Of a DNA stretch of 64,000 nt, positions 33,966 through 45,001 are shown piece after piece (the stretch's first letter is position 1; each line of letters begins with the position of its first letter). The stretch is from Planctomycetota bacterium. GTDB taxonomy: Bacteria > Planctomycetota > UBA1135 > GCA-002686595. The stretch is from positions 1 through 64,000 of the forward strand of contig SIAI01000003.1 in the NCBI GenBank assembly GCA_009691855.1, written 5' to 3'. Made by a program: the position numbers and the translations under genes. The notes beneath the pieces were generated by a model. It was given only the letters and a program-made list of their open reading frames with translations, made no database searches and was not told the DNA's origin.

Positions 33966-36134
33966 TCACTGCGGCGGCGCGAGGCCGAGGTCGAGCAAGG
34001 CGTCCTGGGCCCACACCGGCAGCACAGCCCAGGTCGCCGAATCGAGCGCCAGCGCGCGCGCGTGCGCCAGCGCGTCCTCGCGTCGGCCGGCGCGCACCTC
34101 GGCCGCGGCCAACTCCAGCGCGTAGGCCGGCGCGGGGCCACGCGCCATGCCGCGCGCGGCGTGGCTCTTTTCCGCCGCCTGACGGTAGTTGCGCAGGGCG
34201 AGCTCGAAGGTTCCGTGGGCGACGTGCTCGCGCGCCCACAGCAACTGCGCCAGGCATTCCGCGGCCGCGGCGAGGGGCCCGGGCTCGCGTGCGCGCGTGT
34301 GCAGCGCTTCCGGCGACAGGCGTTCCAGCTCCTGCTCGAACAGGAGCCGCGCGCCGCACTCCGGCCGCCCGAGCTCGAGTACCAGCTCCGTGCCCAGGCT
34401 CGCCGTCCAGTCGGGCGCCAGACAAGCGCTCAGGCGCAGGCGTTCGACGGCGGCCAAGCCGTCCTGGAGCTCGCCCTGCGTGCATTCAAGCCGCGCGAGG
34501 TCGCGCAGGAGACGCGGATGGGTGGGCGAGAGCGCCAGCGCGCGCGTGTAGCGCCGGCGCGCCTCGGCGAGCGCGCCGCGGGCCGCGCACAGGTCGGCCG
34601 TGCGCTCCCAGGCCTCGACCGCGTTCGGGCGCACGGCCAGCAGCCGTTCCCAGGCCGCCAGCGGGTCCTCGCCCGGGAGCAGATTGCGCGCGGCGAGCTC
34701 GCGCGCCGGAGCCGAGTCGGGCGCGGCGCCCAGCGCGATCGTCACCACGGCGCGTGCACGCGACGCTTCCGCGACGAGTTGCGCGGCGAGCGCGTCGTGG
34801 TCGCCGTCCTGCGTCTGGCTGAGCACGTCGATACGCTGCGCGCAATGGATGTACTCGGTGAGCGCCGCGCCGTGCACGATCAGCGCGGGCGCGAGGGGCA
34901 CGACCAGCAGTGCCGCGCAGGCGAACAGCCGGCCCGCGCGTCGCGCCGGGTCGGGGACGGTCAGGCTGCCGAACAGCGCCAGCGAGAGCGCGCTCGCGGC
35001 CGGGTTGGAGGAGAGCGGCGCATGCACGAAGGCGTTCACCAGCAGCGCCAGAGCGGCCAGCGCGGCAGGCAGGTGTTGTTCGTCGCGCAGCGCGCGCAGC
35101 GCCGCGCGCGCGGCCAGGACCAGCCCGCAGGCGAACAGCGCCCCGCCCACCAGGCCGAGCTCGCAGAAGCCCTGCAGCCAATCGTTGTGCGCGTGCTCGA
35201 CCTCGGTGTCGAGCTCGGAGCACACGCCGTGGCGTGAGAGCTCGATCTCGGTCGGATTGCGGTACGGCGGGAACGCCGCCTGGAACTGTCCCGGTCCGCT
35301 GCCGACCAGCGGGTGCTCGGCGATCATGCCCAGCGCCGCGCTCCACACCAGGCCGCGCACGCCCAGGCCCGTCAGGGAGTGCGAGGGCGCCTCGGGCGCG
35401 CCCTCCATGGCGGGGGCGTGGCCCTCGAGCGCCTGGCGCGCGGCCATGCCCACGAACGGCGCCAAGAGCGCCACCAGCGCCAGCACCAGGCGCGCGCCGC
35501 GCCCGCGCTCGGGACCCTTCCACGAGGCGAGCAGCAGGCCCGCGAGCAGCGTGTGCGAGCCGGTGATCACCGGCGCCGCCGCCACGTGCGTCAGGAACAG
35601 CGCCAGCGCGAGCGCACCCAGCCCGCGCTTCACGCCGGTGTCGCGCGCGATCCACGCGCTCGCGATCGCGGCACCGGGCAGCGCCGCCTGCGACAGCGAG
35701 CCGCTGTCGCCCAGCACGCCGGCCCAGCCGCCACCGCCCAGGCCCAGTGCGAGCGCGTAGCCGGTCCACGCACACGAGAGCGCCACCAACAGAGCCTCGA
35801 AGCTCGCTCGTCCGCGCGCGTCGAGCGCCGCGCCGCCCGCGAAGGCCAGCGGCATCACGGCCAGCAGCGCCAGCGCGCGGCGCGCCTCTAACGTGTCGCT
35901 GACGCCCGCCGTGCGCCACGAGACGAACGCCCACGCAGAAGCCAGGGCGAAGGGCCAGGCGCCGCCGCCGCTCGCGCCGCGCACGAGCAGGAGCAACGCC
36001 AGCGGCACGAGCGCGAGCACCGCGATCCCCGCGCCTGCAAGGTGCGGGAACGGATCGTCGCTCAACGGCGACAGCGGCGTGGCCAAGAGCAGCGCGGGCA
36101 GGGAAAGCAGCCAGGGCAGCGCGCGTGCGAGCAT
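33966..36134 (-). CDS. O-antigen ligase / Wzy-like multispanning protein with C-terminal TPR region
   Basis: 722 aa. About ten to twelve hydrophobic helices fill residues 1-430. The long periplasmic loop (about 285-320) has GSGPGQFQAAFPPYRNP and VEHAHNDWLQ, the conserved signature of the Wzy_C/O-antigen ligase superfamily, including its key histidines. From about 450 to the end are TPR-like helical repeats (AEARRRYTRALALSPTHPRLLRDLARLE). Such fusions are known in several phyla. It probably ligates or polymerises a glycan, or glycosylates proteins, at the outer face of the inner membrane. Confidence 0.86.
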   Translation of the reverse strand: MLARALPWLLSLPALLLATPLSPLSDDPFPHLAGAGIAVLALVPLALLLLVRGASGGGAWPFALASAWAFVSWRTAGVSDTLEARRALALLAVMPLAFAGGAALDARGRASFEALLVALSCAWTGYALALGLGGGGWAGVLGDSGSLSQAALPGAAIASAWIARDTGVKRGLGALALALFLTHVAAAPVITGSHTLLAGLLLASWKGPERGRGARLVLALVALLAPFVGMAARQALEGHAPAMEGAPEAPSHSLTGLGVRGLVWSAALGMIAEHPLVGSGPGQFQAAFPPYRNPTEIELSRHGVCSELDTEVEHAHNDWLQGFCELGLVGGALFACGLVLAARAALRALRDEQHLPAALAALALLVNAFVHAPLSSNPAASALSLALFGSLTVPDPARRAGRLFACAALLVVPLAPALIVHGAALTEYIHCAQRIDVLSQTQDGDHDALAAQLVAEASRARAVVTIALGAAPDSAPARELAARNLLPGEDPLAAWERLLAVRPNAVEAWERTADLCAARGALAEARRRYTRALALSPTHPRLLRDLARLECTQGELQDGLAAVERLRLSACLAPDWTASLGTELVLELGRPECGARLLFEQELERLSPEALHTRAREPGPLAAAAECLAQLLWAREHVAHGTFELALRNYRQAAEKSHAARGMARGPAPAYALELAAAEVRAGRREDALAHARALALDSATWAVLPVWAQDALLDLGLAPPQ

Positions 36135-36138
36135 GGCC

Positions 36139-37047
36139 TCAGCCAGCCAGGATGGCGTCCACGAAGGCTGCCGGTTCGAACAGCTCGAAGTCTTCCTTGC
36201 CCTCGCCCGTGCCCACGTAGCGCACCGGGATGGCGAGCTCGCGCTGGATGCGGAAGATCGCCCCCGCGCGCGCCGTGCCGTCGAGCTTGGCCACGATCAG
36301 GCCGCTGACCTTCACGGCCTCGGTGAACATGCGCGCCTGCTGCACCGCGTTCTGACCGTTGGTGGCGTCGAGCACCAGCCACACCTCGTGCGGCGCGCCT
36401 TCCATGCGCTTCGCGCACACGCGCTGGATCTTCTTGAGCTCGTCCATGAGCTGCTTGTGCACGTGCAAGCGTCCGGCGGTGTCCAGGATCACGAGCTCGT
36501 AGGCGAGCACGTCCGCGGCCTCGAGCGCCTCGAAGGCCACCGCGGCCGGGTCCGCGCCCTCCTCCTTGCGCACGATCTGCACCGCGCTGCGCTCGGCCCA
36601 GATCGCCAGCTGGTCGACGGCCGCGGCGCGATACGTGTCGCAGGCCCCGACCAGCACGGTGTGGCCCCGCGTGGCGAAGCGATGCGCGAGCTTGGCGATC
36701 GAGGTCGTCTTGCCGGAGCCGTTCACGCCCACCACCAGGATGACCGCGGGCTTGGTCGTCGGCGCGTATTCTCCCAGGGGAACGTGCAGGCGCTCGAGCA
36801 AGGAGCTCTTCAGGCTGGCGCGCACGTCGTCCTCGCCGCGCACCTCGCCGCGCGTGTGGCGCCGCTTCAGGTCCTCGATCAGCTCCAGCGCCAGCGGCCC
36901 GAGATCGGCGGAGTAGAGCAGCGCCTCGAGCTCGCCCAGCAGCGCGTCGTCCATCGCACGCCCGCCGCGGAACAGCCCGGTGATGCCGTCCGAGAGCGCC
37001 GTGCGCGTGCGCACCAGGCGCGTCTTGATGCGTTCGATGAGACCCAT
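36139..37047 (-). CDS. ftsY: Signal recognition particle receptor
   Basis: 302 aa: a short N-domain without the acidic A-domain of E. coli FtsY, then the NG GTPase core. G1 GVNGSGKTTSIAKLA, the insertion-box DTYRAAAVDQL, G3 DTAGRLHVHKQLMDELKK, G4 AKLDGTARAG and the closing YVGTGEGKEDFELF match FtsY, and the last distinguishes it from Ffh. It docks SRP-ribosome complexes at the membrane. It starts 7 bp after nusB and precedes the ligase-like gene by 4 bp. Confidence 0.96.
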   Translation of the reverse strand: MGLIERIKTRLVRTRTALSDGITGLFRGGRAMDDALLGELEALLYSADLGPLALELIEDLKRRHTRGEVRGEDDVRASLKSSLLERLHVPLGEYAPTTKPAVILVVGVNGSGKTTSIAKLAHRFATRGHTVLVGACDTYRAAAVDQLAIWAERSAVQIVRKEEGADPAAVAFEALEAADVLAYELVILDTAGRLHVHKQLMDELKKIQRVCAKRMEGAPHEVWLVLDATNGQNAVQQARMFTEAVKVSGLIVAKLDGTARAGAIFRIQRELAIPVRYVGTGEGKEDFELFEPAAFVDAILAG

Positions 37048-37054
37048 CGCGGGC

Positions 37055-37501
37055 TCAGCTCTCCGCCGGAGCGTCGTCCGGAGCCGCGGCCGCGCCTGCG
37101 CGCGCCTGATCCTTGATCTTGTCCAGGATGCCGTTGATGAACGCGCCCGAGTTCTGGGTCGAGAAGCGCTTGCCGAGCTCGATGGCCTCGTTGATCGCGA
37201 CCTTGGGCGGGATGTCCGGGCAGTGGAACAGCTCGTAGGCCGCCATGCGCAGCACGTTGCGGTCGATCACCGCCATGCGCGCGATCTCCCAGTTCTGCGC
37301 CACGCCGCGGATCACCTCGTCGAGCTGCGCGCGGTGCTCGGCCACGCCGTTCACGAGCTGCAGCGCGAAATCGCGCGCGGTCTTGTCCTCTTCCTCGGAG
37401 CGCAGGAAGGTCTGGACCTCTTCCAGCAGCTTCGGGCCGCGCAGGTCGAGCTGGTAGAGGAACTGCAGCGCCAGCTCGCGCGCTCGGGTGCGTTTCTTCA
37501 T
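37055..37501 (-). CDS. nusB: Transcription antitermination factor NusB
   Basis: 148 aa from ATG 37501, overlapping the ribH stop. The all-helical NusB fold is shown by [38 protein letters not shown] and [17 protein letters not shown]...[12 protein letters not shown], all family motifs. It binds boxA with NusE in rRNA antitermination. The ribH-nusB pairing is common in bacteria. A short Ala/Asp tail ends the protein. Confidence 0.96.
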   Translation of the reverse strand: MKKRTRARELALQFLYQLDLRGPKLLEEVQTFLRSEEEDKTARDFALQLVNGVAEHRAQLDEVIRGVAQNWEIARMAVIDRNVLRMAAYELFHCPDIPPKVAINEAIELGKRFSTQNSGAFINGILDKIKDQARAGAAAAPDDAPAES

Positions 37502-38013
37502 CGGTGAGGCTCGGCAGCGACGGTGGCCAGGGCGGCGAGGGCTTCCAGCGCGGCGCGCGCGACTTCGCGGCCCTTGTCCAGGCCGCCCTCGGACTCGCGC
37601 CGCGCGCGGCGTTCGGCCTGGGCCAGGGTGGCGCAGGTGAGCACGCCGAACAGCACGGGCTTCCTTGCGTCCAGGGCCACGCGCATCAGGCCCTGCGCGC
37701 AGGCCTCGGAGATGTAGAGGTCGTGCTCGGTCTCGCCCTTCAGCACCAGGCCGAAGCACAGCACGGCGAGAACGTCGGCGCGCGCGGCCAGGCTCTGCGC
37801 GATCAGCGGCAGCTCGAAGGCGCCCGGCGCAGCGACGACCAGGACGCGCTCGGCCGACCAACCGGCCTCGGCCAGGGTGGCGAGCGCGGAGGCCTGCAGC
37901 GCGCCCGTGAGCTCCTCGTGGTAGCGCGAGACGACGCAGGCGATGCGACGTCCGTCGGAGACGGAGGCCGCTGGGCGCGCGGGCAAGGGCCGCTTCTCTC
38001 GGGCGCGGGACAT
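37498..38013 (-). CDS. ribH: 6,7-dimethyl-8-ribityllumazine synthase
   Basis: 171 aa from ATG 38013. It has a basic N-terminal extension (1-22), then [16 protein letters not shown], the substrate loop [12 protein letters not shown] and [19 protein letters not shown]. The latter holds the catalytic histidine in the G-x-T-x-H-x-x-Y pattern, and [15 protein letters not shown] precedes the C-terminal helix. It condenses 5-amino-6-ribitylaminouracil with 3,4-dihydroxybutanone 4-phosphate in riboflavin synthesis. No other rib gene lies here. Confidence 0.94.
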   Translation of the reverse strand: MSRAREKRPLPARPAASVSDGRRIACVVSRYHEELTGALQASALATLAEAGWSAERVLVVAAPGAFELPLIAQSLAARADVLAVLCFGLVLKGETEHDLYISEACAQGLMRVALDARKPVLFGVLTCATLAQAERRARRESEGGLDKGREVARAALEALAALATVAAEPHR

Positions 38014-38084
38014 GGCTCTGGAAAGGATCAGGGGGAGACGCCGGGCATGGTAGCAGCCGCTTGCGCGGCGCACATCCTGCGCGT

Positions 38085-41000
38085 TCAGCCGGCCTGCGGC
38101 GTGGGCGCGCTCGGCTCCGGCTGCGCTGCGGGCGCCGGGCGCCGCAACCACCAGCCGAGGCGCGTCATCAGGCAAGCCCACAGGTCGTCGAGCAGGGTGT
38201 AGGCGAGCGGCACGACCCACAGCGTGAAGAACGTGGCCGAGGTCAGGCCGCCAGCCACGATCACGGCCAGCGAGCGGTAGTCCAGGCCGTCGCGCGGCGG
38301 CTCGGCGGTGATCATCGGCAAGAGCCCGACCACGGTGGTGAGCGCGGTCATCAACACCGGGCGCACGCGCTGGCGCGAGCCCTCCAGCACGGCCTGCAGG
38401 CGCTCGGGATACTCGCCGCGCAGCGTGCGGATGCGGTCGATCAGCACGATGCAGTGGTTGATGACCACGCCCGCCAGGATGATCATCCCGATCACGCCCA
38501 CCGGATCCATCGGCGTGCGCGTGAGGAACAGCGCCCAGAACGAGCCCAGCACCGCGAAGGGCACGGTGAACAGCACCGTGAAGGGCAGCAGCAGCGACTC
38601 GAAGAACATCGCCATCACCAGGAACACCAGCAGCAGCCCGAGCGCGAAGGCCTTCCACAGCGCGCTCATGTCCTCGTCCTGCTGCTGCAGCAACGAGTCG
38701 GTAGTGTCGATCGAATAGCCGCGCGGCAGCTGGAGCTCGCCCAGCGCGCGCAGGCCCGCGTCCGTGACCGCCAGGATCGCCAGTGGATCATCGACCTTGG
38801 CCTCCAGCGTGAAGCTGGTCTTGCCGTCCTTGCGGTAGATCGAGCGCGCGCCCTTGGCGAACGACAGCGAGCCGATCGAGGACAGCGGCACCTCGCCGCG
38901 CGTGCCGAACACGGCCAGGTCGCTGAGCGTCGGCAGGCCGGCGGTCTCGGCCCCGTCGAACTCGATGCGCAGCGGGATCTCGCGGCCCTCCTCCTGGAAG
39001 CGCGGCAGCGGGAAGCCGCCCAGCGCATAGGCGATCGAGTTCTCGACCGCGTTCGTGCTCACGCCCAGCTCCTGGGCGAGATCGCGATCCACCTGCACCT
39101 CGATCTGGTCGGGGGCCTCCTCCAGCGGGCTCGATACCTCGGACAGGCCTGGAACCTTCTCCAGTAGCGCCACGGCCTGCGCGCCGAGGTGCTCGAGCTC
39201 GCGCGAGTCGGGGCCGAGCAGCGTGAAGCTGGCCACGCTGCTGGTCTTCGAGTCCGAGTCGTTCTCGTCGTAGAAGCGCAGGCGATGCCCGGCCACGCGC
39301 GGCAGCTCGGCCTTGAGGCGCTTCTCCAGCACGTCGAAGTCCGCGCTCTGCTGCTGCTGGTCGAAGTGCAGGCCGAAGCGCCCGCCGTCCTCGTCGAAGC
39401 GGTGGCTCCAGTGCGCGAAGCCGTACTCGCTCTTGTGCGCGGTCAGGAACTCCTCGTACGCGCGCAGCTCCTGCTCGGCCTCGGCCAGCGTGAAGTGGCC
39501 CTGCAGGTTCACGCGGAAGCGCAGCTCGTCGCCCGAGGAGCTGTTGCCGAAGGCCGTCTCCTTCATCCCGCCGAGGGGCACGACGATGGTCAGGAAGGCG
39601 AGCGCCGTCAGGCCGCAGGCGGCCAGGCGGTGGTGCATGGTCCAGGCCAAGAGGCGCTGGTTGAGCTCGATGACCATGTCCACCAGCGAATCGCCGGCGG
39701 GCACGAACGCGCTCGGGGCCGCCACGCGTTGCGCCGGTCGCGCGCGCCAGCGCGGCAGCACGAACCACGCCAGCGCGGCCGCTCCCAGCGCCGCCGCGCC
39801 CACGCCCAGTGCGAACGGCAGGGCCTCGATCGTGAGGCCGAAGGGCTCGAGCGGTTGCGCGTCCGTCGCGCCGCGCAAGGCCCAGAAGATCAGCGTCCCC
39901 GCCCCGCCCAGCGCGCCCAGCGCCAGCGGCACGCGCAGCGGCGCGAGCGCCACGAGCACCCCACGATTGACGCGCGCGAGCGCCGCCAGCGCCCGGTGCG
40001 TGCACCAGCGCAGGCCGCCCAGCAGCAGCTTCACGCCCGTCAGCGGCAGGCGCAGCAGCGGTCCGCAGGCGTCGGTCCAGCGCGTGAGCCGGCGCGCGCG
40101 CTCGTTCGTGAGGCGCGTGACGATCACCGGCGTGAAGGCCAGCGCCAGCAAGAGACTGGCGAAGAGCGCGATCGAGTAGGGGATCACCAGGCTCTTCATG
40201 ATCAGACGCACGGCCGCCTGCTCGGTCAGGAAGATCAGCGGCAGGAACACGATCACGGTGGTGAGCGTGGCCAGCGTGACCGCCAGCGCGATCTCGGCCG
40301 TGCCCTCGGCCGCGGCCTCTTGCTCACCCGCGCCGGTGCGGCGCAGGCGCAGGATGTTTTCGACCACCACGACCGCGTTGTCGACCAGCATGCCGACCGC
40401 CAGCGTGATACCGGTCATGGTGAAGATGTTGAACGAGTTGCCGGCGAAGTACTCCCAGGCGATGGCGAGCAGCCCCGAGACCGGGATCGTCAGCGCCACG
40501 CACAGGGTCAGCCGCAGACGGCGCAGAAACACGAGCAGCACCACCACTGCCAGCGCCCCGCCCTCGAGCGCGGTCTTCTCCAGCTGCGCCAGGGCCGACT
40601 TGATCATGTCGCCCTGCATGAAGAAGGGCAGGAAGGCCACCTGGCCGGCGAGCGCGGGATCGTGCTCCAGCTCCTCCATCGCGGCGCGGAAGTGGTCGCT
40701 GGTCTCGACCACGTTCGACTGGCTGTCCTTGGTGGCCATGCCGAAGTAGGCGTAGCCGCCGTCGATGCGCGAGATCTGGTTCTGGACTTCCTTGACGCGC
40801 GCCACGCGGCCCACGTCCTTGATGCGCAGGCCGTTCGCCAAGGGGAACTCGGCGATCTGCTCGGGCGTGGTGAAGCGCATGTCCGAGCGCAGGATCAGCT
40901 CGCGCCCGCCGTCGTCGAGCTCGCCCAGCGGAGCCGCGAAGTTGTCGCTGGCCAGGCGCCGGATCAGCGTGCCGAGGTCGAGCCCGGCTGCGGCCACCTT

Positions 41001-41591
41001 GTCCTCGTCCAGCAGGATGCGGATCGAGTCCTCCTGCACGCCCCACACGTCCACCTTGCCCACGCCCGCGACGGCCTCGAGGCGCGGGATGATGACGCGC
41101 TCCATCAGCCGGTCGCGGCGCTCGGGGTCGCCCTCGAGCTTGATGCCGAAGAAGGTGATCGGCAGCGAGTCCGAGGACTCCGACCAGATGCCGGCGGTCT
41201 CGCAGGTCTTGGGCAGGCCGGGCCAGGCGCGCTCGACGCGGTCGCGCACCTCGGCCTTGGCCAGGTCCATGTCGGCCGAGCCGCTGAACGACAGGCGGAT
41301 GCGCACCACGTCGCGCTCCGACCAGCTGCGCATCTCTTCGATGCCGGAGAGCGTGCGCAGCTGCTCCTCGACCACGCGCGCGACCAGCTCTTCGTTCTCC
41401 TGCGCGCTCGAGCCCGGATTGGGGATCCACACGAACAGGCTCGGCTCGGAGAAGCCCGAGGGCATGAGCTGCAGCGGAATGCGCTGGTAGGCGATCAGGC
41501 TGATCACGATCAGCGTCACGAACAGCACCAAGAGCGCCACCGGGCGGCGCACCAGCGCGTGGAAGAAGCCGTACTCCTGGACGTGCTTCAT
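38085..41591 (-). CDS. RND efflux pump inner-membrane subunit 2 (HAE1/AcrB superfamily)
   Basis: 1168 aa from ATG 41591, which overlaps the previous stop (ATGA). It has the RND plan: TM1 at about 16-36, porter domain, TM2-6 with [14 protein letters not shown] in TM4 (proton-relay aspartate), a second porter domain, and TM8-12 with [18 protein letters not shown]. Between the two halves is an insert of roughly 130 residues with two extra hydrophobic helices ([40 protein letters not shown]) not found in AcrB. It is probably a drug, metal or lipid exporter working with the paired pump and adaptor. The outer-membrane channel gene is not here. Confidence 0.9.
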   Translation of the reverse strand: MKHVQEYGFFHALVRRPVALLVLFVTLIVISLIAYQRIPLQLMPSGFSEPSLFVWIPNPGSSAQENEELVARVVEEQLRTLSGIEEMRSWSERDVVRIRLSFSGSADMDLAKAEVRDRVERAWPGLPKTCETAGIWSESSDSLPITFFGIKLEGDPERRDRLMERVIIPRLEAVAGVGKVDVWGVQEDSIRILLDEDKVAAAGLDLGTLIRRLASDNFAAPLGELDDGGRELILRSDMRFTTPEQIAEFPLANGLRIKDVGRVARVKEVQNQISRIDGGYAYFGMATKDSQSNVVETSDHFRAAMEELEHDPALAGQVAFLPFFMQGDMIKSALAQLEKTALEGGALAVVVLLVFLRRLRLTLCVALTIPVSGLLAIAWEYFAGNSFNIFTMTGITLAVGMLVDNAVVVVENILRLRRTGAGEQEAAAEGTAEIALAVTLATLTTVIVFLPLIFLTEQAAVRLIMKSLVIPYSIALFASLLLALAFTPVIVTRLTNERARRLTRWTDACGPLLRLPLTGVKLLLGGLRWCTHRALAALARVNRGVLVALAPLRVPLALGALGGAGTLIFWALRGATDAQPLEPFGLTIEALPFALGVGAAALGAAALAWFVLPRWRARPAQRVAAPSAFVPAGDSLVDMVIELNQRLLAWTMHHRLAACGLTALAFLTIVVPLGGMKETAFGNSSSGDELRFRVNLQGHFTLAEAEQELRAYEEFLTAHKSEYGFAHWSHRFDEDGGRFGLHFDQQQQSADFDVLEKRLKAELPRVAGHRLRFYDENDSDSKTSSVASFTLLGPDSRELEHLGAQAVALLEKVPGLSEVSSPLEEAPDQIEVQVDRDLAQELGVSTNAVENSIAYALGGFPLPRFQEEGREIPLRIEFDGAETAGLPTLSDLAVFGTRGEVPLSSIGSLSFAKGARSIYRKDGKTSFTLEAKVDDPLAILAVTDAGLRALGELQLPRGYSIDTTDSLLQQQDEDMSALWKAFALGLLLVFLVMAMFFESLLLPFTVLFTVPFAVLGSFWALFLTRTPMDPVGVIGMIILAGVVINHCIVLIDRIRTLRGEYPERLQAVLEGSRQRVRPVLMTALTTVVGLLPMITAEPPRDGLDYRSLAVIVAGGLTSATFFTLWVVPLAYTLLDDLWACLMTRLGWWLRRPAPAAQPEPSAPTPQAG

Positions 41592-44500
41592 GCCGGGGCT
41601 CCGCGGCGCGCCGCGAAGCGGCCGATCAGGGCGTAGATCGAGGGGATCACAAGCAGCGTCAGCAGCGTCGCCGAGGACAGGCCGGCGATCACGGTGATGG
41701 CCATCGGCGCGCGCAGCTCGGCGCCCGCGCCCGAGCCCAGCTTGCCGATCACCGGCACCCAGCCCAGCCAGCCGGTCATGGGCAGCAGGCCCATCACGGA
41801 GGCCATGGTCGTCATCAGGATCGGGCGCAGGCGCGAGCGTCCGGCCTCGCGCACGGCCGCGAGCACCTCGACGCCCTGCGTGCGCAGCTGGTTGATGCGG
41901 TCGATCAGGACGATCGCGTTGTTGACCACGATGCCCTCCAGCAGGATCAGCCCCAGGAACACGACCACCGACAGTGGCATGGACAACAGATCGAGCACGA
42001 ACACCACGCCGACGATGCCCAGCGGCACGGTGACCATGATGATCAGCGGCTGCACCAGCGACTCGAACTGGCAGGCCATGACCACGTAGACGAGGAAGAT
42101 CGCCAGGTACAGCGCGAACTTCATGCTGTCCAGCGAGGCGTCCATCTCGCGCTTCTGCCCGCCCAACGAGACGGTCACTTCTTCGGGCACGGTCAGGCTC
42201 GCCAGGCGCTGCTCGATGCCGGCCGTGAGCCCGCCCATGTCGATGCCCGTGCTCGTGCCCGTGACCACCACCGCGCGCGTGTTGCCGATGCGGCGGATCT
42301 CGGCCGGACCCTGGAGCTCCTCGATCGAGGCCACGGTGCGCAGCGAGACCGGGTTCTCGGCGGACGGGTTGATCGGCAGCGCGGCCACGGCCTGCAGCGA
42401 GTTGAGCAGCGCCGGATCGCCCTGCACGCGGATGCCGATGCGCTCGTCGCCCTCGTGCAGGCGCGTGCTGACGTTGCCCAGCACCTGGTCGCGCACCAGG
42501 GTCGAGACCTGCGTCAGATCCAGGCCCAGCTCGAGCATCTTTTCGCGGTCGAAGGTCACCTGGGCCTCGAGGTTGCCAGGCTTGACCGAGCTGTGCACGT
42601 CGGCGAGGCCGGGCATGTCGCGCAGCGCCTCGACCACCTGCGCGGCCACGTCCTGCAGCTGAGCGAGGTCGTAGCCGCGGATCTCGACCGCCAGCGGCGA
42701 CTCCAGCGTGAACGGCGTCGGGCGCGTGAACTCCACCGTGCGCACGGCGGGGTGCGCATCGAGCAGCGCGCGCACGGCTTCCTCGGCCGCGTCTTCGCGG
42801 GCCGGAGCGTGCGCCGCGCTCTTCAGGCGCACCGTCAGGCGCGCGGTGTGCGGGCCCTCGATGTCGCGCGTGAGCGTGTCCTTCTCGACGCCCACGGTGA
42901 GCGCGGTGGTCTCGACGTCGGGCAGGTTGCGCACGGCGCGGTCGAGCTCGCTCAACACGCCATCCGTCGCGCGCAGCGGCGTGCCCTCGTTCAGGCGCAC
43001 GTGCGCGGTGAACTCGCCCTGGTGTACCTTGGGCAGGAGCTCGACGCCGAGGTGCGGGAAGCGCTGCGCCGCGCCCCACAAGAGACCCAGCGAGAACAGC
43101 AGCACGAGATACGGGTGCGAGAGCGCGGCGTCGAGGAAGCGCGGGTACACGCCCTCGACCACGCTCCAGGCGCGGCCGAACACGCGATCGACCGGCCAGG
43201 TCAGCCAGCGGCCGAGCTTGCCCACGCCGAAGAACAGCGCGCCCAGCGCGCGCACCAGGCCGCCCAGCAGCGCCAGCGCAGCGCGCCCGAGCACGAGCAG
43301 CACGCCGTGCGGAGCCTCCGCGCCGCGCAACGCCACGCCCACGCCCAGCCGCGGCGGCCGCTGCGGCGCCGCGCTCGTCTCGCGCCCGCGCAGGTGGGAG
43401 GTCATGAGCGGGATCAAGAGCAGCGCCATCAACAGCGAGATGAACTGGAAGCTGACCACCGTCAGCGCTTGGTCGCCGAAGATCTGCCCGGCGATGCCGG
43501 TCACGAACACGATCGGCGCGAACACCGCCACCGAGGTCAGGGTCGAGGCGATCATCGCGCCGGTGACCTCGGCCGTGCCGTGGATCGCGGCCGAGACGCG
43601 CTCCTCGCCCTGCTCGCGGCGGCTGCTGATCGACTCCAGGATCACGATCGCGTTGTCGAGCATCATCCCGGTGCCCAGCGCCAGGCCGCCCATCGACATG
43701 ATGTTGAGCGTCACGTCGCCCAGGAACATCGGCGCGAAGGCCACGATCAGCGAGACCGGGATCGAGATGCCGACGATCACCGTGCCCACCAGGTTGCGCA
43801 GGAACAGCCAGATCACCAGCACGGTGAGGAGCGAGCCCAGCACGGCCGAGCTCTGCACGTCCTCGACCGCGTCGCGGATGAACACGGACTGGTCGCTGAG
43901 CAGCTCCAGCTCGACCTCGCCGCGCAGCTCGTGCGCCAGGTAGCCGACCTCGGCGCGCTGGCCGACGGTGCGCGTGCCGGACTCCTGCTGCAGCTCGGCC
44001 GCGCGCGTCTGTTGCTCCTCCGTGCCGAAGATGCGCTCGCGCAGGAGCTCGGCCAGCTGCACGATGTTGGCGTCGGCCTCGCGGAACAGCGCGAGTTCGA
44101 CCGACTCCGCGCCGCCGATGCGGCTGACGACCTCGCGCTTCTCGTAGGAGCGCTCGACGTGCCCGAGGTCGCGCACGCGGATCACGCCCGCGCCGCGGCG
44201 CACGACGGGCATGTCCTCGATCTCGGCTACGTCCAGGAACTGGTTGACGGTGCGCACCAGGTACTCGTTCGAGCCCTCGGTCAGCGAACCGCCAGAGGCG
44301 TTGATGTTCTCCTGCGCCAGGCGCGCGGCGAGCTCGCCCGGGTCCACGTGCAGCGCGGCCATGCGCTCGGGATCGACGTGCACGCGGATCTCTTCCTTCA
44401 GGCCGCCGCGCACCTGGGCCACGGCCACGCCCTCGAGCGCCTCGAGCTCGCGCTTGATGCGGTTCTCGGCCAGCCAGCGCAGGTGGATGAGCCGCTCGTT

Positions 44501-45001
44501 GCGCTGCTGTTCGCTGAGCTCGTTGCTATCCTCTTTGGCGCGCACGCCGATGCGCAGGATCGGGTCCAGGTTGGGGTCGTAGCGTAGGATCAGCGGACGC
44601 TCCGCGCCCTCGGGCAGGTTCACGCCGCCCAAGCGCTCGCGCACGTCCTCGACCGCGAAGGTCATGGGCGTGCCCCAGTCGAACTCCAGCACCACGTCCG
44701 AGGTCCCGGCGCGGCTGATCGAGGTCGAGCGCACCAGGTCGTCGAGCGTGGACAGCGACTCCTGCAGCTTCTCGGAGATGCGCTGCTCGACGTCCTCGGG
44801 CGCGGCCCCGGCCCAGCTGGTGCGCACGGTCAGCGTCGGGTAGCTGACCTCCGGCAAGAGGTCGACCTTGAGCTTGGTGAACGAGACGCCGCCGAAGACC
44901 ACCAAGAGCAGCACGAACATCGACACGGCGACCGGGCGCCGCACGACTCCGGCCAGGGCGCGCGTCAGGGGCCCGTCGCGACGGGCTTCTTCGCCGGCCA
45001 C
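41588..45001 (-). CDS. RND efflux pump inner-membrane subunit 1
   Basis: 1137 aa from GTG 45001, which shares one base with the adaptor stop. TM1 VAVSMFVLLLVVFGGVSF is followed by PEVSYPTLTVRTSWAGAAPEDVE, the classic start of the first porter domain. TM4 has LALGTGMMLDNAIVILESI. A Pro/Arg-rich loop and hydrophobic helices (about 525-600) separate the halves, and GIVVNNAIVLIDRINQLR lies near TM10. It is clearly RND, but different enough from the next gene to suggest a heteromeric pump, as in MdtBC. Confidence 0.9.
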   Translation of the reverse strand: MAGEEARRDGPLTRALAGVVRRPVAVSMFVLLLVVFGGVSFTKLKVDLLPEVSYPTLTVRTSWAGAAPEDVEQRISEKLQESLSTLDDLVRSTSISRAGTSDVVLEFDWGTPMTFAVEDVRERLGGVNLPEGAERPLILRYDPNLDPILRIGVRAKEDSNELSEQQRNERLIHLRWLAENRIKRELEALEGVAVAQVRGGLKEEIRVHVDPERMAALHVDPGELAARLAQENINASGGSLTEGSNEYLVRTVNQFLDVAEIEDMPVVRRGAGVIRVRDLGHVERSYEKREVVSRIGGAESVELALFREADANIVQLAELLRERIFGTEEQQTRAAELQQESGTRTVGQRAEVGYLAHELRGEVELELLSDQSVFIRDAVEDVQSSAVLGSLLTVLVIWLFLRNLVGTVIVGISIPVSLIVAFAPMFLGDVTLNIMSMGGLALGTGMMLDNAIVILESISSRREQGEERVSAAIHGTAEVTGAMIASTLTSVAVFAPIVFVTGIAGQIFGDQALTVVSFQFISLLMALLLIPLMTSHLRGRETSAAPQRPPRLGVGVALRGAEAPHGVLLVLGRAALALLGGLVRALGALFFGVGKLGRWLTWPVDRVFGRAWSVVEGVYPRFLDAALSHPYLVLLFSLGLLWGAAQRFPHLGVELLPKVHQGEFTAHVRLNEGTPLRATDGVLSELDRAVRNLPDVETTALTVGVEKDTLTRDIEGPHTARLTVRLKSAAHAPAREDAAEEAVRALLDAHPAVRTVEFTRPTPFTLESPLAVEIRGYDLAQLQDVAAQVVEALRDMPGLADVHSSVKPGNLEAQVTFDREKMLELGLDLTQVSTLVRDQVLGNVSTRLHEGDERIGIRVQGDPALLNSLQAVAALPINPSAENPVSLRTVASIEELQGPAEIRRIGNTRAVVVTGTSTGIDMGGLTAGIEQRLASLTVPEEVTVSLGGQKREMDASLDSMKFALYLAIFLVYVVMACQFESLVQPLIIMVTVPLGIVGVVFVLDLLSMPLSVVVFLGLILLEGIVVNNAIVLIDRINQLRTQGVEVLAAVREAGRSRLRPILMTTMASVMGLLPMTGWLGWVPVIGKLGSGAGAELRAPMAITVIAGLSSATLLTLLVIPSIYALIGRFAARRGAPA